Assembly (NCBI RefSeq): GCF_017876315.1
Contig: NZ_JAGINU010000001.1
Location: 2,604,001 to 2,668,000, forward strand
Length of the DNA stretch: 64,000 nucleotides
DNA from: Pseudonocardia parietis
GTDB lineage: Bacteria > Actinomycetota > Actinomycetes > Mycobacteriales > Pseudonocardiaceae
Direction: 5' to 3'
This document shows, one piece after another, positions 42,146 through 50,685 of this stretch. The position numbers and the translations under genes are program-made. The stretch's first letter is position 1. Each line of letters starts with the position of its first letter. Under the pieces are notes generated by a model. That model did not search any database. It saw nothing but the letters and a program-made list of their open reading frames with translations, and had not been told where the DNA came from.

Positions 42146-43033
42146 ATGCAGATCGTCGACCATCATGGTGACCGGGTCCGGCACGGCCGGGCCACGGTCA
42201 ACGGCGTCCGGTTGCACTACCTGGCCGCAGGCGAGGGCGAGCCCGTCCTGCTGCTGCACGGGGTGCCCAAGACCTCCTATCACTGGCGGCACGTGATCCC
42301 GCTGCTCACCCCGCACTACCGGGTCGTGGTGCCGGACATGCGCGGGCTCGGGGACTCCGAGCACGCCGACGGCGGCTATGACATGGCGAACGTCGCCGAG
42401 GACTTCGCCGCACTGATGACCGAGCTCGGCCACGAGCGCTTCCGGGTGGTCGGCGAGGACTGGGGCGCCGCGGCCGCCTACCAGCTCGCCGCCCGCCACC
42501 CCGACCGCGTGCAGCAACTGGTCTACCAGGAGATGATCCTGCCCGGATTCGGGCTGGAGGACTACTCGTTCCTGACCCCGGACAACGTGCGCAGCTACGT
42601 CTGGCTCTGGCACATCAACTTCTACTCGGTCCCCGAGTTCCCCGAGATGCTGATCAACGGTCACGAGCGGGAGTACTTCTCCTACTTCATGAAGCACGAG
42701 ACGCACGACCCGTCGGCGATCACCCCCGATGCGCTCGACGAGTACGTGCGTTGCTACTCCTCGCCCGGCGGCGTCAAGTGCATGTGCGAGATCTACCGGG
42801 CCACGCTCACCGACGGCGACCAGAACAGGGAGTCCGCGAAGACCCGGCTCCCGATGCCGGTGCTGGCCGTGGGCAGCGAGCACTTCATCGGTGCCGACAA
42901 CGAGCGGCAGATGCGAGAGGTCGCCGACGACGTGCGCGCGGTGATCCTGCCGTGGGGCCACCAGCTCGCCGAGGAGTCGCCGGAGGAGCTGGCCGGGCAC
43001 TACCTGCGCTTCTTCGCCGGGGAGATGGCGTGA
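42146..43033 (+). CDS. Epoxide hydrolase-like alpha/beta hydrolase (copy B)
   Basis: The 295-residue paralogue of the 39490 product keeps HGVP (39-42 region), Asp105 as nucleophile in GEDWGA, and the C-terminal His in PWGHQLAEESPEEL. Length and block order are the same as copy A (MILPGFGLEDYS, FPEMLING, RLPMPVLAVGSEHFIG). The two copies differ enough to suggest different substrates. It follows SDR A by 17 bp with RBS GAGGAGCGG, and its stop overlaps the GTG of the next gene. Confidence 0.85.
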   Translation: MQIVDHHGDRVRHGRATVNGVRLHYLAAGEGEPVLLLHGVPKTSYHWRHVIPLLTPHYRVVVPDMRGLGDSEHADGGYDMANVAEDFAALMTELGHERFRVVGEDWGAAAAYQLAARHPDRVQQLVYQEMILPGFGLEDYSFLTPDNVRSYVWLWHINFYSVPEFPEMLINGHEREYFSYFMKHETHDPSAITPDALDEYVRCYSSPGGVKCMCEIYRATLTDGDQNRESAKTRLPMPVLAVGSEHFIGADNERQMREVADDVRAVILPWGHQLAEESPEELAGHYLRFFAGEMA

Positions 43034-44121
43034 CCTACGCGATCCGCGACGGTCGGCTCGTCGATCCGGACGGGAATCCGTTCTTGTCCCTGGGCCTCAA
43101 TCACACCGACGAGACGGCACTGAAGTTCCCGCGCAACGTCGACGTGTGGCGCGAGCGCTACGGGTCGCGGCAGAGCTGGATCCGGGACGGCGTCGTCGCG
43201 GACCTGCGCGGGTGGGGGTTCAACACGCTGGGTTGGACGAGCGAGTACGTCGCGGGCGGCTGGGGCGAGGCGCTGGACTGGTTCGGCGACCCGATCGACC
43301 TCAAGCACTCCGAGCAGTGGTCGGCCGCGGAGCTGCGCGGCGCCGGGATGCCCTACGTCGCCCAGGTGCGGGTGGCCGAGATCGAGGACTGGAACGGCCA
43401 CCCGGCGTTCCGCCCGCTCGACGACGACTTCGCCGACTGGTGCGACCACCAGGGGCGCGCGATCGCCGCCGAACACGCCGACTCGCCGGACCTGCTCGGT
43501 TACTTCCTGGTCGACATCCCGGCCTGGTTGCCGCACGCGTCCGGGCGGGACTTCGCCGAGCTCGTCGGCCTGGACACGGCCGCACGGGAGCGCAAGCTCT
43601 ACGACGTCGCCAGCCGCTACTACGAGACGATCGCGACGGCGATCCGTCGCTACGACCCGCACCATCTGATCCTCGGCGACCGGTTCAACGGCAACAAGGG
43701 GATCCCGGAACCGGTGCTGCGCGCGATGGCCCCGCACGTCGACACGCTGTCGGTGCAGTACTTCACCGAACCCACCGACGAGTCCCGTCGCAGGATGCAC
43801 GACGACCTGGCCCGCTGGCGCGCTCAGTGCGGGGACAAACCGGTGATCGTCGCCGACGTCGGGAACTGGACCCCGACCGAGTTCAACCCGCACCGCGAGG
43901 GCCTGCCCGACCACGCCGCCCGCGGCGCGGACTACGGCGCCGCGATGGAGGCGCTGCTCGACGAGCCCTGGTTCGCCGGCTGGCACTGGTGCGGTTACGT
44001 GGAGAACACCGGCGGTCGCGGCTGGGGCCTCAAGGACCCGTGGGACGAGCCCTACCGGCCTCTCACCGACGCGATCACCGAACACAATCGCCGCGCGGCG
44101 GCGTACCGAAAGGAGAACTGA
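43030..44121 (+). CDS. Glycoside hydrolase-like TIM-barrel protein (agarase-like), catalytic residues uncertain
   Basis: The 363-residue protein reads like the catalytic barrel of a clan-A glycoside hydrolase of the agarase-like group: LGLNHTDE near the start, DLRGWGFNTLGWTSEYV, LLGYFLVDIPAW, LILGDRFNGNKG, VDTLSVQYF and KPVIVADVGNW. Where such enzymes have the acid/base Glu (YFL-x-(N/D)EP) and nucleophile Glu (KP-V-x-x-E), this protein has VDIPAW and ADVGNW. It may be an altered glycosidase or a lyase. No signal peptide, so cytoplasmic. GTG start overlaps the hydrolase stop. Confidence 0.65.
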   Translation: MTYAIRDGRLVDPDGNPFLSLGLNHTDETALKFPRNVDVWRERYGSRQSWIRDGVVADLRGWGFNTLGWTSEYVAGGWGEALDWFGDPIDLKHSEQWSAAELRGAGMPYVAQVRVAEIEDWNGHPAFRPLDDDFADWCDHQGRAIAAEHADSPDLLGYFLVDIPAWLPHASGRDFAELVGLDTAARERKLYDVASRYYETIATAIRRYDPHHLILGDRFNGNKGIPEPVLRAMAPHVDTLSVQYFTEPTDESRRRMHDDLARWRAQCGDKPVIVADVGNWTPTEFNPHREGLPDHAARGADYGAAMEALLDEPWFAGWHWCGYVENTGGRGWGLKDPWDEPYRPLTDAITEHNRRAAAYRKEN

Positions 44122-44122
44122 G

Positions 44123-44935
44123 ATGGGCCAGCTGGACGGCAAGGTCGCGGTGATCACCGGCGGCGGCCGCGGGCAGGGACGCGCGCACGCGCTCCGCCTC
44201 GCCCGTGAGGGCGTCGACATCGTGACCTGTGACATCACCGAGCAGGTGGGCTCGGTCCCGTTCGACACGGGGCGTCCCGGCGACCTGGACGAGACCGTCG
44301 CACAGGTGGAGAAGCTGGGCCGCCGCTGCGTCGCGCTCGAGGGCGACGTGCGACGCACCGCGGACATGGCCCGACTGGCCGACGCGGCGATGAGCGAGTT
44401 CGGCCGGATCGACATCCTGCTGGCCAACGCCGGGATCCTGAGTCTGTCGGAGAACACCTGGGAGCTCACCGACGAGGCCTGGGACGACATGATCGACATC
44501 AACCTGACCGGCGTGTTCAAAGCCTGCCGGGCGGTGGTCCCGCACATCAGGGCGGGCGGCAACGGCGGCTCGATCGTGATCACGTCGTCGATCGCGGGCC
44601 TGCGCGGGGTAGCCGGTTGCACGCACTACACGGCGGCCAAGCACGGCATCGTCGGACTGATGCGCACGCTGGCCAAGGAGCTCGCGCCGGAGTCGATCCG
44701 GGTGAACACCATCCACCCCACCGGCGTCGCGTCGCCGATGTCGAACAACGACTTCTTCCCGCAGTGGCTGACCGAGCACGAGGAGCTGGGCAACGCCATG
44801 CGGTTCAACCCAATGCCGGTGGATGCCCTGCCCGAGGCCGACGTGTCCGAGGTGATCGCGTTCCTCTGCTCCGACGCCGGAAAGTGGATCACCGGGACGA
44901 CCGTCCCGGTGGACGCGGGTTTCATGCTCAAGTAG
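44123..44935 (+). CDS. Mycofactocin-type short-chain dehydrogenase (copy B)
   Basis: This 270-residue SDR parallels copy A: TGGGRGQGRAHALRLAREGVDIVTCDI, the subfamily insertion DTGRPGDLDETVAQVEKLGRR, catalytic YTAAKHG, and the MSNND-F block near residue 200. The ending VPVDAGFMLK nearly equals VDAGFMIK of copy A. ATG at 44123 lies one base after the preceding stop, with RBS AAGGAG. It is the last gene of the 16.4-kb rightward array. Confidence 0.88.
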   Translation: MGQLDGKVAVITGGGRGQGRAHALRLAREGVDIVTCDITEQVGSVPFDTGRPGDLDETVAQVEKLGRRCVALEGDVRRTADMARLADAAMSEFGRIDILLANAGILSLSENTWELTDEAWDDMIDINLTGVFKACRAVVPHIRAGGNGGSIVITSSIAGLRGVAGCTHYTAAKHGIVGLMRTLAKELAPESIRVNTIHPTGVASPMSNNDFFPQWLTEHEELGNAMRFNPMPVDALPEADVSEVIAFLCSDAGKWITGTTVPVDAGFMLK

Positions 44936-45296
44936 GGCAGCCGGGAATCCCGCATCGACAACCTCGGCGGGCTTTCCCCGGCATCGCCGGAGACCAGCGG
45001 CGAACGGTGGGGCCGGGCGTAGTCGGAGACGGCGACGTCCGGGCCCCGCCGCGGGCGGCGGTGACCGCGGTGGCGTCGTCGGGCCCGGGCCGGACCACCT
45101 CCGACGGCGCCGTCCACGAGCTGCGCCCCGGTCCAGGACGGCGACGAACGAGTACACCCCGGCCCGGGATCATCTGCGCGTCGCCCCTACCGCGGCCATC
45201 GACATCGCGGAACAGCCGACCTGCCCTGGTCGGGGCGTCGGCGCACAGGACCGCGCCGGTGACACCCGGGTCCGCGCGCCGCGCGGCACAGGCTCG
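44936..45296. other. Intergenic stretch between convergent operons
   Basis: The rightward sugar-type operon ends at 44935 and the leftward AAHS transporter gene ends at 45297. In these 361 bp I see no supported gene; frames here lack family motifs and start signals. Transcription terminators are expected but only short GC-rich hairpins (for example around GCGCGCCGCGCG near 45274) are visible. Confidence 0.4.
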
Positions 45297-46670
45297 TCAC
45301 GACCGGCGCACGGCGGTCTCGGCCCGGCCTCCGGTGACCGAGGCCGGCTCGTCGCGGTACCGGAGCCTGCCGAGGGCGAGGACGGTCACCGCGGCCACCA
45401 GCATCGGGAGCGCCATCACGACGAACAGCCCGGTCGTCGACCATCCGGCCGCCACCGCGAGCCCGACCAGGATGGGGCCGAGGATGCCGCCGATGCGGCC
45501 GATCCCCAGCGCCCAGGCGACGCCCGTGGACCGCATCTCCGGCGGGTAGAACAGCGACCCGAAAGCGATCACACTCTTCTGCCCCCCGCTCACGCAGCAG
45601 CCGACCAGGAACGTCACACACAGCAGTAACCAGAGCGACGCGCCGAAGGCGGCGCCGAGCACTCCGACGAGCACGGCCCCGATCAGGTAGAGGACGCCGA
45701 GGGTGTACCCGGCGCCGAACCGGTCCATCGCCGGGCCGGTTATCAGCGCGGCCGCGATTCCGCCGACGGTGGTCAGGGTGGTGGCCGTGACCACCGTGCT
45801 CGTCGGGTGGCCGAGCCCCTCCAGGATGGTCGGAAGCCAGCTCTGCAGCGCGTAGAACTCGGCGAGGTTGATCGCGAAGACCAGCCAGAGCAGCAGGGTC
45901 CCCACCAGCCACCGGCGCTCGAACAGGCGGATCACCGGGAGCCGCCGTGTGGTGCCTTCGTCCTGGCGGGGGCCGCGGGCGAGGGTGCTTTCCGGCAGCG
46001 TCGGGTCGAGGCGGTGCAGGATCGGGCCGACCGGGTGTCCCCGGTGCATCAGGTACGCCGGGGACTCCGGGAGCAGGCGCCACAGCAGCGGTACCAGCAG
46101 CAGCGGGAGGGCCCCGCCGATCAGGAACATCGGACGCCAACCCAGCAGCGGGATCACCGCCCCCGCGGCCGCACCGGCCGCGACGAAGCCGAGCGAGAAC
46201 CCGCAGTAGATCACGAGCACGAACGTGGCCCGCCGGCGGCGCGGGGCGAACTCGCTGGTGAGCGCGATGGCGCTGGGCGCCGCGGCGCCCAGACCGACCC
46301 CGGTGAGCAGCCGCGCCGCCAGCAGTACCTCCACCGACGGGGCGAAGGTGGTCAGTACGGTCAGTACGCTGAACGACGTGGTCGCCGCGATGACCATCCG
46401 GCGGTGGCCGATCCGGTCCGCCAGCGGTGACACCGCCAGGTATCCGATCATCAGACCGACCAGCGCCGAGGAGAAGACCGGTCCCATCGCCGACGCGGGC
46501 AGATCCCACTCGCGGGCGATCGCCGGGGCCATGTAGCTGATCGCCTGGGTATCGAACCCGTCGAGGAACATGACCAGCCCGCAGAGGGCCAGGACAGCAT
46601 ACTGCAACCGTCCCACGGGACGGTCGTCGATGAATTCGGGCAGTTGGACGGTGCGGGGATGATCGGGCAC
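45297..46670 (-). CDS. AAHS-family MFS transporter (aromatic acid:H+ symporter), probable terephthalate importer
   Basis: The 457-residue protein has 12 membrane segments. Segment 1 carries VMFLDGFDTQAISYMAP with the DGxD motif needed for aromatic-acid binding in PcaK and BenK, and the loop after segment 2 has DRIGHRRM. A transporter of this family (TpaK) imports terephthalate in Rhodococcus jostii RHA1, and this gene directly follows the terephthalate dioxygenase genes with a 56-bp gap. The substrate assignment comes from context. Confidence 0.87.
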   Translation of the reverse strand: MPDHPRTVQLPEFIDDRPVGRLQYAVLALCGLVMFLDGFDTQAISYMAPAIAREWDLPASAMGPVFSSALVGLMIGYLAVSPLADRIGHRRMVIAATTSFSVLTVLTTFAPSVEVLLAARLLTGVGLGAAAPSAIALTSEFAPRRRRATFVLVIYCGFSLGFVAAGAAAGAVIPLLGWRPMFLIGGALPLLLVPLLWRLLPESPAYLMHRGHPVGPILHRLDPTLPESTLARGPRQDEGTTRRLPVIRLFERRWLVGTLLLWLVFAINLAEFYALQSWLPTILEGLGHPTSTVVTATTLTTVGGIAAALITGPAMDRFGAGYTLGVLYLIGAVLVGVLGAAFGASLWLLLCVTFLVGCCVSGGQKSVIAFGSLFYPPEMRSTGVAWALGIGRIGGILGPILVGLAVAAGWSTTGLFVVMALPMLVAAVTVLALGRLRYRDEPASVTGGRAETAVRRS

Positions 46671-46726
46671 GCTCGTTACCTCGCTGTACGGCGTTGCAGG
46701 TGTGGTGGGGTGGTCCCGGCGGGCGG

Positions 46727-47761
46727 TCAGCCGGCCGGGACCGGCCCGGACGGGGCCGGGAGGACCGGTGCGTCCACCGGGACGAAGGCGTCGGCCAGGA
46801 AGCGCTCGCCGGCCAGCCCGGCCGCGCCGGTCAGCACCTCGCGGGCGTCCCGAGTCATGGCCGGGTTGCCACAGGCGTAGACGGTGTGCCCGGACAGGTC
46901 GGGATGGCGGGCGGCGGCGACATCCTGGACGTGTCCGGTCGCGCCGCGCCAGGTGCGGCCCGGGCGGGTCAGCACCGGCTGGACGTCCAGCCAGGGCAGC
47001 GCCCGGGACCAGCGCAGCACGGTGTCGAGCAGGTAGAGGTCTGACTCGTCGCGGCCGCCCCAGTACAGGGTCGTGGGCCGGGCGGCCCTCCGGGCGACCT
47101 GGTCGAGCAGCACCGAGCGGACCGGGGCGAACCCGGTCCCGGTGGCGAGCAGCACCAGCGGCTCCTCGCCTGGCTCGACCGTCGTGTCACCGAACGGGGA
47201 CTCGACGGTGAGCTGGTCGCCCGGACGCAGGTGCCGGGCCGTCCGGTCGGAGAACAGGCCGCCCGGCTCGATCCGTACGTGCAGTTCGGCCGTGTCGTTG
47301 TCCCGGGGGGAGTTGGCCATCGAGTACGGCCGCGAGCCCCCTCCGGGCAATCGCACCTCGAGGTGCTGCCCGGGTCGGAACGGGATCCGGCGTCCGATCG
47401 GGAAGCGCAGCTCCAGGACGACCACGCGCGGCGCGGGCCGCCGTACCCGGTACACGCGGGCGGTCAGCGTGCGCCGGCGCGGCGGACCGGAGCGGGTGAT
47501 CCGGTGCGGCCGGATGTCGACCGGTCCGTCCGGCACGGTCTGGCAGAACAGGGCGTCGTCGCCCGGACCGGGGCGTCCGCCGCGCCGGTCCCGCACGGTT
47601 CCGGCGGTGACGACGCCGAGGCAGCTGCGGCAGACCCCGCGCCGGCAGGAGTACGGGATCGTCCAGCCCGCGGCCTCGGCGGCATCGAGGACGGTCTGGT
47701 CGGGGGCGCAGTCGAAGCCGATGTCGGTGCCGGTGACGGTGATCGGGTGGGTGGCGGTCAT
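46727..47761 (-). CDS. tphA1: Terephthalate 1,2-dioxygenase reductase component
   Basis: The 344-residue reductase has an N-terminal plant-type 2Fe-2S domain (Cys39, Cys44, Cys47 and Cys73), an FAD domain with RPYSMANSP, and an NAD domain with LLATGTGFAPVRSVL. This order (2Fe-2S, FAD, NAD) and the start ITVTGTDIGFDCAPDQTVLDAA resemble Comamonas TphA1. It moves electrons from NADH to the Rieske centre of the oxygenase. ATG overlaps the tphB stop. CRRGVCRSC replaces the more usual CRxGxCGxC, a small variation in the cluster loop. Confidence 0.9.
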   Translation of the reverse strand: MTATHPITVTGTDIGFDCAPDQTVLDAAEAAGWTIPYSCRRGVCRSCLGVVTAGTVRDRRGGRPGPGDDALFCQTVPDGPVDIRPHRITRSGPPRRRTLTARVYRVRRPAPRVVVLELRFPIGRRIPFRPGQHLEVRLPGGGSRPYSMANSPRDNDTAELHVRIEPGGLFSDRTARHLRPGDQLTVESPFGDTTVEPGEEPLVLLATGTGFAPVRSVLLDQVARRAARPTTLYWGGRDESDLYLLDTVLRWSRALPWLDVQPVLTRPGRTWRGATGHVQDVAAARHPDLSGHTVYACGNPAMTRDAREVLTGAAGLAGERFLADAFVPVDAPVLPAPSGPVPAG

Positions 47762-48738
47762 GCGGTGGCCACCTGCTTCCGGTCGGCGAGGGTGCGCAGC
47801 GCGCGGACCGTCGCCTCGGGGTCGGCCCGGCCGCTGCCGGCCAGGTCGAACGCGCTGCCGTGCCCGACGCTGCAGAACGGCACACCTGCGCCGATCGAGA
47901 GCGCCACCGACGTTCGCCCGGCGAGCAGCTTGACCGGGACGTGTCCCTGGTCGTGGTAGGCGGCGACATAGCCCGCGTGCTCGTTCGCCGCCAGCAGCGT
48001 GTCCGCACCAGTCGGTCCGTCCACCGGATGCCCCTCCTCGCGCAGCCGGGCCACGGCCGGGGCCGTGACCCGCTCGTCGTCGTCGCCGAACAGCCCGCCC
48101 TCGCCGGCGTGCGGGTTGATCCCGAACACCGCCGTGCGGCCGGGCACGCCGAGCCGGTCGAGGGCCTGATGCAAGGCGCGGCCGGCCGCGACGACCCGGT
48201 CGGCATCCAGATCGGTGACCGCGTCGGCGAGCCGGCGATGCAGCGTCGCGTGTACGATCCGCAGCCCGCCGCCGACCAACAGCAGGAACACCCGGTCGGC
48301 CGGGCTCCCGGTGACTTCTGCGAGCAACGACGGGTAGCCGGTGAACGACACCCCGGCGGCGTGGATCGCGGTCTCCGAGTGCGGGGCCGCGACCACGGCG
48401 GGGTACGCACCGGCGGCCGCGGCCCGGATCGCCGTCCGGGCGTAGGCCAGGGTCGCCCGGCCGGCGGCGGCGTCCACCGTCCCGGGCCGGTGCGCGCCGG
48501 CGGGCAGCGCGCCGACGTCGATCAGGTCCAGCGTGCCGGGCTCGGGCGGGAGTTCCGGATGGTGGTCCCGGACGACCTCGGCCCCGCCGGTGACTCGCAC
48601 CGCCCACTCGACCACGGCGCGGTCGGAGACCAGGACCGGTGCGCAGCCGGTGCGCCGGGCCGCCATGACCGCGATTTCCGGGCCGATGCCGTTCGGGTCC
48701 CCGGTGCACAGCAGCGTGCGGGGCACGGGGCCGGTCAC
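47758..48738 (-). CDS. tphB: Terephthalate dihydrodiol dehydrogenase (PdxA family)
   Basis: The 326-residue protein is of the PdxA family: GDPNGIGPEIAVMAARR at the start, metal-ligand histidines in APHSETAIH, VHATLHRRL and YHDQGHVPVKLL, and NPHAGEGGLFG. In terephthalate clusters this family member (TphB) oxidises and decarboxylates 1,2-dihydroxy-3,5-cyclohexadiene-1,4-dicarboxylate to protocatechuate. Placement between the oxygenase and reductase genes supports TphB over a vitamin B6 role. GTG at 48738 overlaps the small-subunit stop. Confidence 0.9.
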   Translation of the reverse strand: MTGPVPRTLLCTGDPNGIGPEIAVMAARRTGCAPVLVSDRAVVEWAVRVTGGAEVVRDHHPELPPEPGTLDLIDVGALPAGAHRPGTVDAAAGRATLAYARTAIRAAAAGAYPAVVAAPHSETAIHAAGVSFTGYPSLLAEVTGSPADRVFLLLVGGGLRIVHATLHRRLADAVTDLDADRVVAAGRALHQALDRLGVPGRTAVFGINPHAGEGGLFGDDDERVTAPAVARLREEGHPVDGPTGADTLLAANEHAGYVAAYHDQGHVPVKLLAGRTSVALSIGAGVPFCSVGHGSAFDLAGSGRADPEATVRALRTLADRKQVATA

Positions 48739-49247
48739 AGCGGGACCGCCAGCAGCGTGTCGATCCGTGAGCTGTCGCAGACCACGACCCGCTCGCGCAG
48801 CAGGGCGTGCTCCTCGCGGATCTGGTAGAGGTCCAGGTAGCGGCCGCTGGCGAACAGGTCCGTCGGCCCGTCCCCGGTGATTCGAACGACCAGGAACGAC
48901 GTCTCGCTGCGCACCTGCAGCGCGCCGTCGCGTGCCGGCTCGGCGGACAGCACGGCCGGGGCACCGAGCAGGTGCCGGTAGCTGTGCCGCTCGTAGATGT
49001 TGGCCTCGCGCAGCGCGGACACCCGGTCGGCGAGCATGCCTCGGGTGTCGGCCCACACGATCCCGGCAGGCAGGCCACGCCGGTGGTTGTCCGCGGTGGT
49101 GATCCGGTAGTGGCAGTCCTCGGTGAAGAACCCGGGCCAGTCCTCGAGCCGGTCGTCGTCGATGCAGCGCACGTAGTGCCCCTGCGCGGCGAGCACGACC
49201 CCGTGCACCCGCGAGATCAGTGCCGGGTCCGCGTCGGTCGCTGTCAT
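48735..49247 (-). CDS. tphA3: Terephthalate 1,2-dioxygenase small (beta) subunit
   Basis: The 170-residue NTF2-like protein aligns along its length with Comamonas TphA3: WP-FFT-DCHYR(V/I)[38 protein letters not shown] and the ending [14 protein letters not shown]. Beta subunits have a structural role in the alpha3beta3 oxygenase. ATG at 49247 overlaps the large-subunit stop. This near-identical motif pattern is the most specific sign that the cluster is for terephthalate rather than another aromatic acid. Confidence 0.93.
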   Translation of the reverse strand: MTATDADPALISRVHGVVLAAQGHYVRCIDDDRLEDWPGFFTEDCHYRITTADNHRRGLPAGIVWADTRGMLADRVSALREANIYERHSYRHLLGAPAVLSAEPARDGALQVRSETSFLVVRITGDGPTDLFASGRYLDLYQIREEHALLRERVVVCDSSRIDTLLAVPL

Positions 49248-50530
49248 GCGTCCTCCAGGGTGAATCCCATGCCGGTGCGATAGGCCTTCCAGAAGCCGCG
49301 CACCGACGCCTCGGTGACCCGGCTGCTGCTGGACACGGCCTCGGAGCCGCCCATCTGCAGGGTCGCGAACTCGTCCCCGGCTCCGGCGATGCCGCGCTGC
49401 ACGAAGCCGCCGATGCAGCCGTCCTCCATCGACACGTAACCGGCCGGACCGACCAGATTGGACTGCTTGAGCCGGACCAGCCGCTGCTCCTCGGTGTCGT
49501 CGGTGAACCCGAGGTAGGTCCAGTTCAGCCGGGTCCGGTCCACCCCGACGGGCAGGATCTGCCGGACGGCGACGGAGTTCTGGATCTGCTGCAGCACGAA
49601 ACCCGGGAAGACCGACAGGATCTGCAGGGTGGTGTCGTCGCCGACCTCGGAGAACCCGTCGAGCATGCTCGGATCGCGCAGCCGGTACTCGCTGTCGGAA
49701 CGGATGTTCTGGTCCCGGTAGTCGGAGTCGGTGACCTCGACGGAGGTGGCGGCGGAGCGGTCGATCGCCGAGTAGCTCACGTGGTGCGCGCCGTCCTCGC
49801 TGACGATGATGCCGCCGCGCTGGGAGAGCTTGTTGATCCCGAACGTGGTGAAGAACAAGTGCAGGATGCTGGCGTGGTACGAGTCCTTGACGTTCTCCAC
49901 GTAGAGCTTCCAGTTGTTGGGCAGCTCCTGGGTGAACCGGCCCAGCACCACCGGAGTGCGCCCGCCGAGCAGGCGGTCGATCCGGTCCACGATCTCCTCG
50001 CCGAGATACTCCTCCAGCGGCGGTACCTCGTTGGAGAGGCTGCCGAACACCAGGCCGTTCAGCACCGCGATGCGCAGCTTGCGCGGCCCGTGCCGCTCCC
50101 GGCAGAACCCCGCCGGCATTCCGCCGGCACCGCCGATCCCGTCCTCGAACGCGACCGCGGTCAGGTCGCCCTGCAGGTTGTAGGTCCAGGCGTGGTAGAC
50201 GCAGGTGAAGTCCTTCGCGTTGCCGTGCTCGGCCATCGCGATCAAAGCCCCGCGGTGGGCGCACCGGTTCTCGAAGGCGTAGATCTGCCCGTCGGTGTCC
50301 CGGGTGACCAGCACCGGTTGCTCACCGATGAAGGTGGCGCAGAAGTCGCCCGGCTCGGCCAGCTCGGCCTCCAGGCACAGGTAGCTCCAGTACGGCCCGT
50401 GGAAGAGGCGGCCGAGCTCGGCACGCAGGATCTCCTCGTCTTGGAACGCCCAGTACGGGACTTGCGTGAGCGACGTCGGCCAGATCCGGTCCGCCACCGG
50501 TTCCGCGCTGGGGCCGTCGAGTCGGTCCAT
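49244..50530 (-). CDS. tphA2: Terephthalate 1,2-dioxygenase large (alpha) subunit
   Basis: The 428-residue Rieske oxygenase has the 2Fe-2S ligands Cys90, His92, Cys110 and His113 (CAHRG, CVYHAW) and mononuclear-iron ligands His219 and His224 with bridging Asp216 ([14 protein letters not shown]). Blocks such as [58 protein letters not shown] and the end [10 protein letters not shown] match Comamonas TphA2 over the full length. It cis-dihydroxylates terephthalate. It is the first gene of the operon; ATG at 50530 is 12 bp from an IclR-type operator. Confidence 0.96.
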   Translation of the reverse strand: MDRLDGPSAEPVADRIWPTSLTQVPYWAFQDEEILRAELGRLFHGPYWSYLCLEAELAEPGDFCATFIGEQPVLVTRDTDGQIYAFENRCAHRGALIAMAEHGNAKDFTCVYHAWTYNLQGDLTAVAFEDGIGGAGGMPAGFCRERHGPRKLRIAVLNGLVFGSLSNEVPPLEEYLGEEIVDRIDRLLGGRTPVVLGRFTQELPNNWKLYVENVKDSYHASILHLFFTTFGINKLSQRGGIIVSEDGAHHVSYSAIDRSAATSVEVTDSDYRDQNIRSDSEYRLRDPSMLDGFSEVGDDTTLQILSVFPGFVLQQIQNSVAVRQILPVGVDRTRLNWTYLGFTDDTEEQRLVRLKQSNLVGPAGYVSMEDGCIGGFVQRGIAGAGDEFATLQMGGSEAVSSSSRVTEASVRGFWKAYRTGMGFTLEDA

Positions 50531-50542
50531 GATTCTCCATCC

Positions 50543-50557
50543 GTTCGATTAACGAAC
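50543..50557. promoter_or_regulatory. Operator GTTCG-N5-CGAAC near the tphA2 start
   Basis: A perfect inverted repeat GTTCGATTAACGAAC with 5-bp arms and 5-bp spacer lies 12 bp upstream of the tphA2 start codon. A second copy with the same arms and spacing is at 50637-50651. IclR proteins bind such 14-15-bp dyads, and the IclR gene is divergent, so this is its likely target. Confidence 0.75.
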
Positions 50558-50617
50558 AGCAATTCGCCTTACGAACGCATGGAAGCCCGCGACGAGGAGC
50601 CTGGTCAAGGGCTCGGC

Positions 50618-50651
50618 TTGACAGTTCACGAACTCGGTTCGTATAACGAAC
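50618..50651 (+). promoter_or_regulatory. Promoter of the IclR gene with overlapping operator
   Basis: TTGACA at 50618-50623 and TATAAC at 50642-50647, 18 bp apart, form a strong housekeeping-type promoter pointing to the IclR gene at 50686. The second operator GTTCGTATAACGAAC (50637-50651) covers the -10 box, and ACGAACTCGGTTCGT just before it gives another dyad. This arrangement predicts repression of the regulator by itself. Confidence 0.65.
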
Positions 50652-50685
50652 AGATGCAGTCCTCTTCCGGCCTGGTGGAGCCCGC

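Noticed and set aside
44936-45296. Small open frames in both directions between the convergent operons
   Set aside because: No start signals or conserved motifs. They look like GC-rich chance frames.
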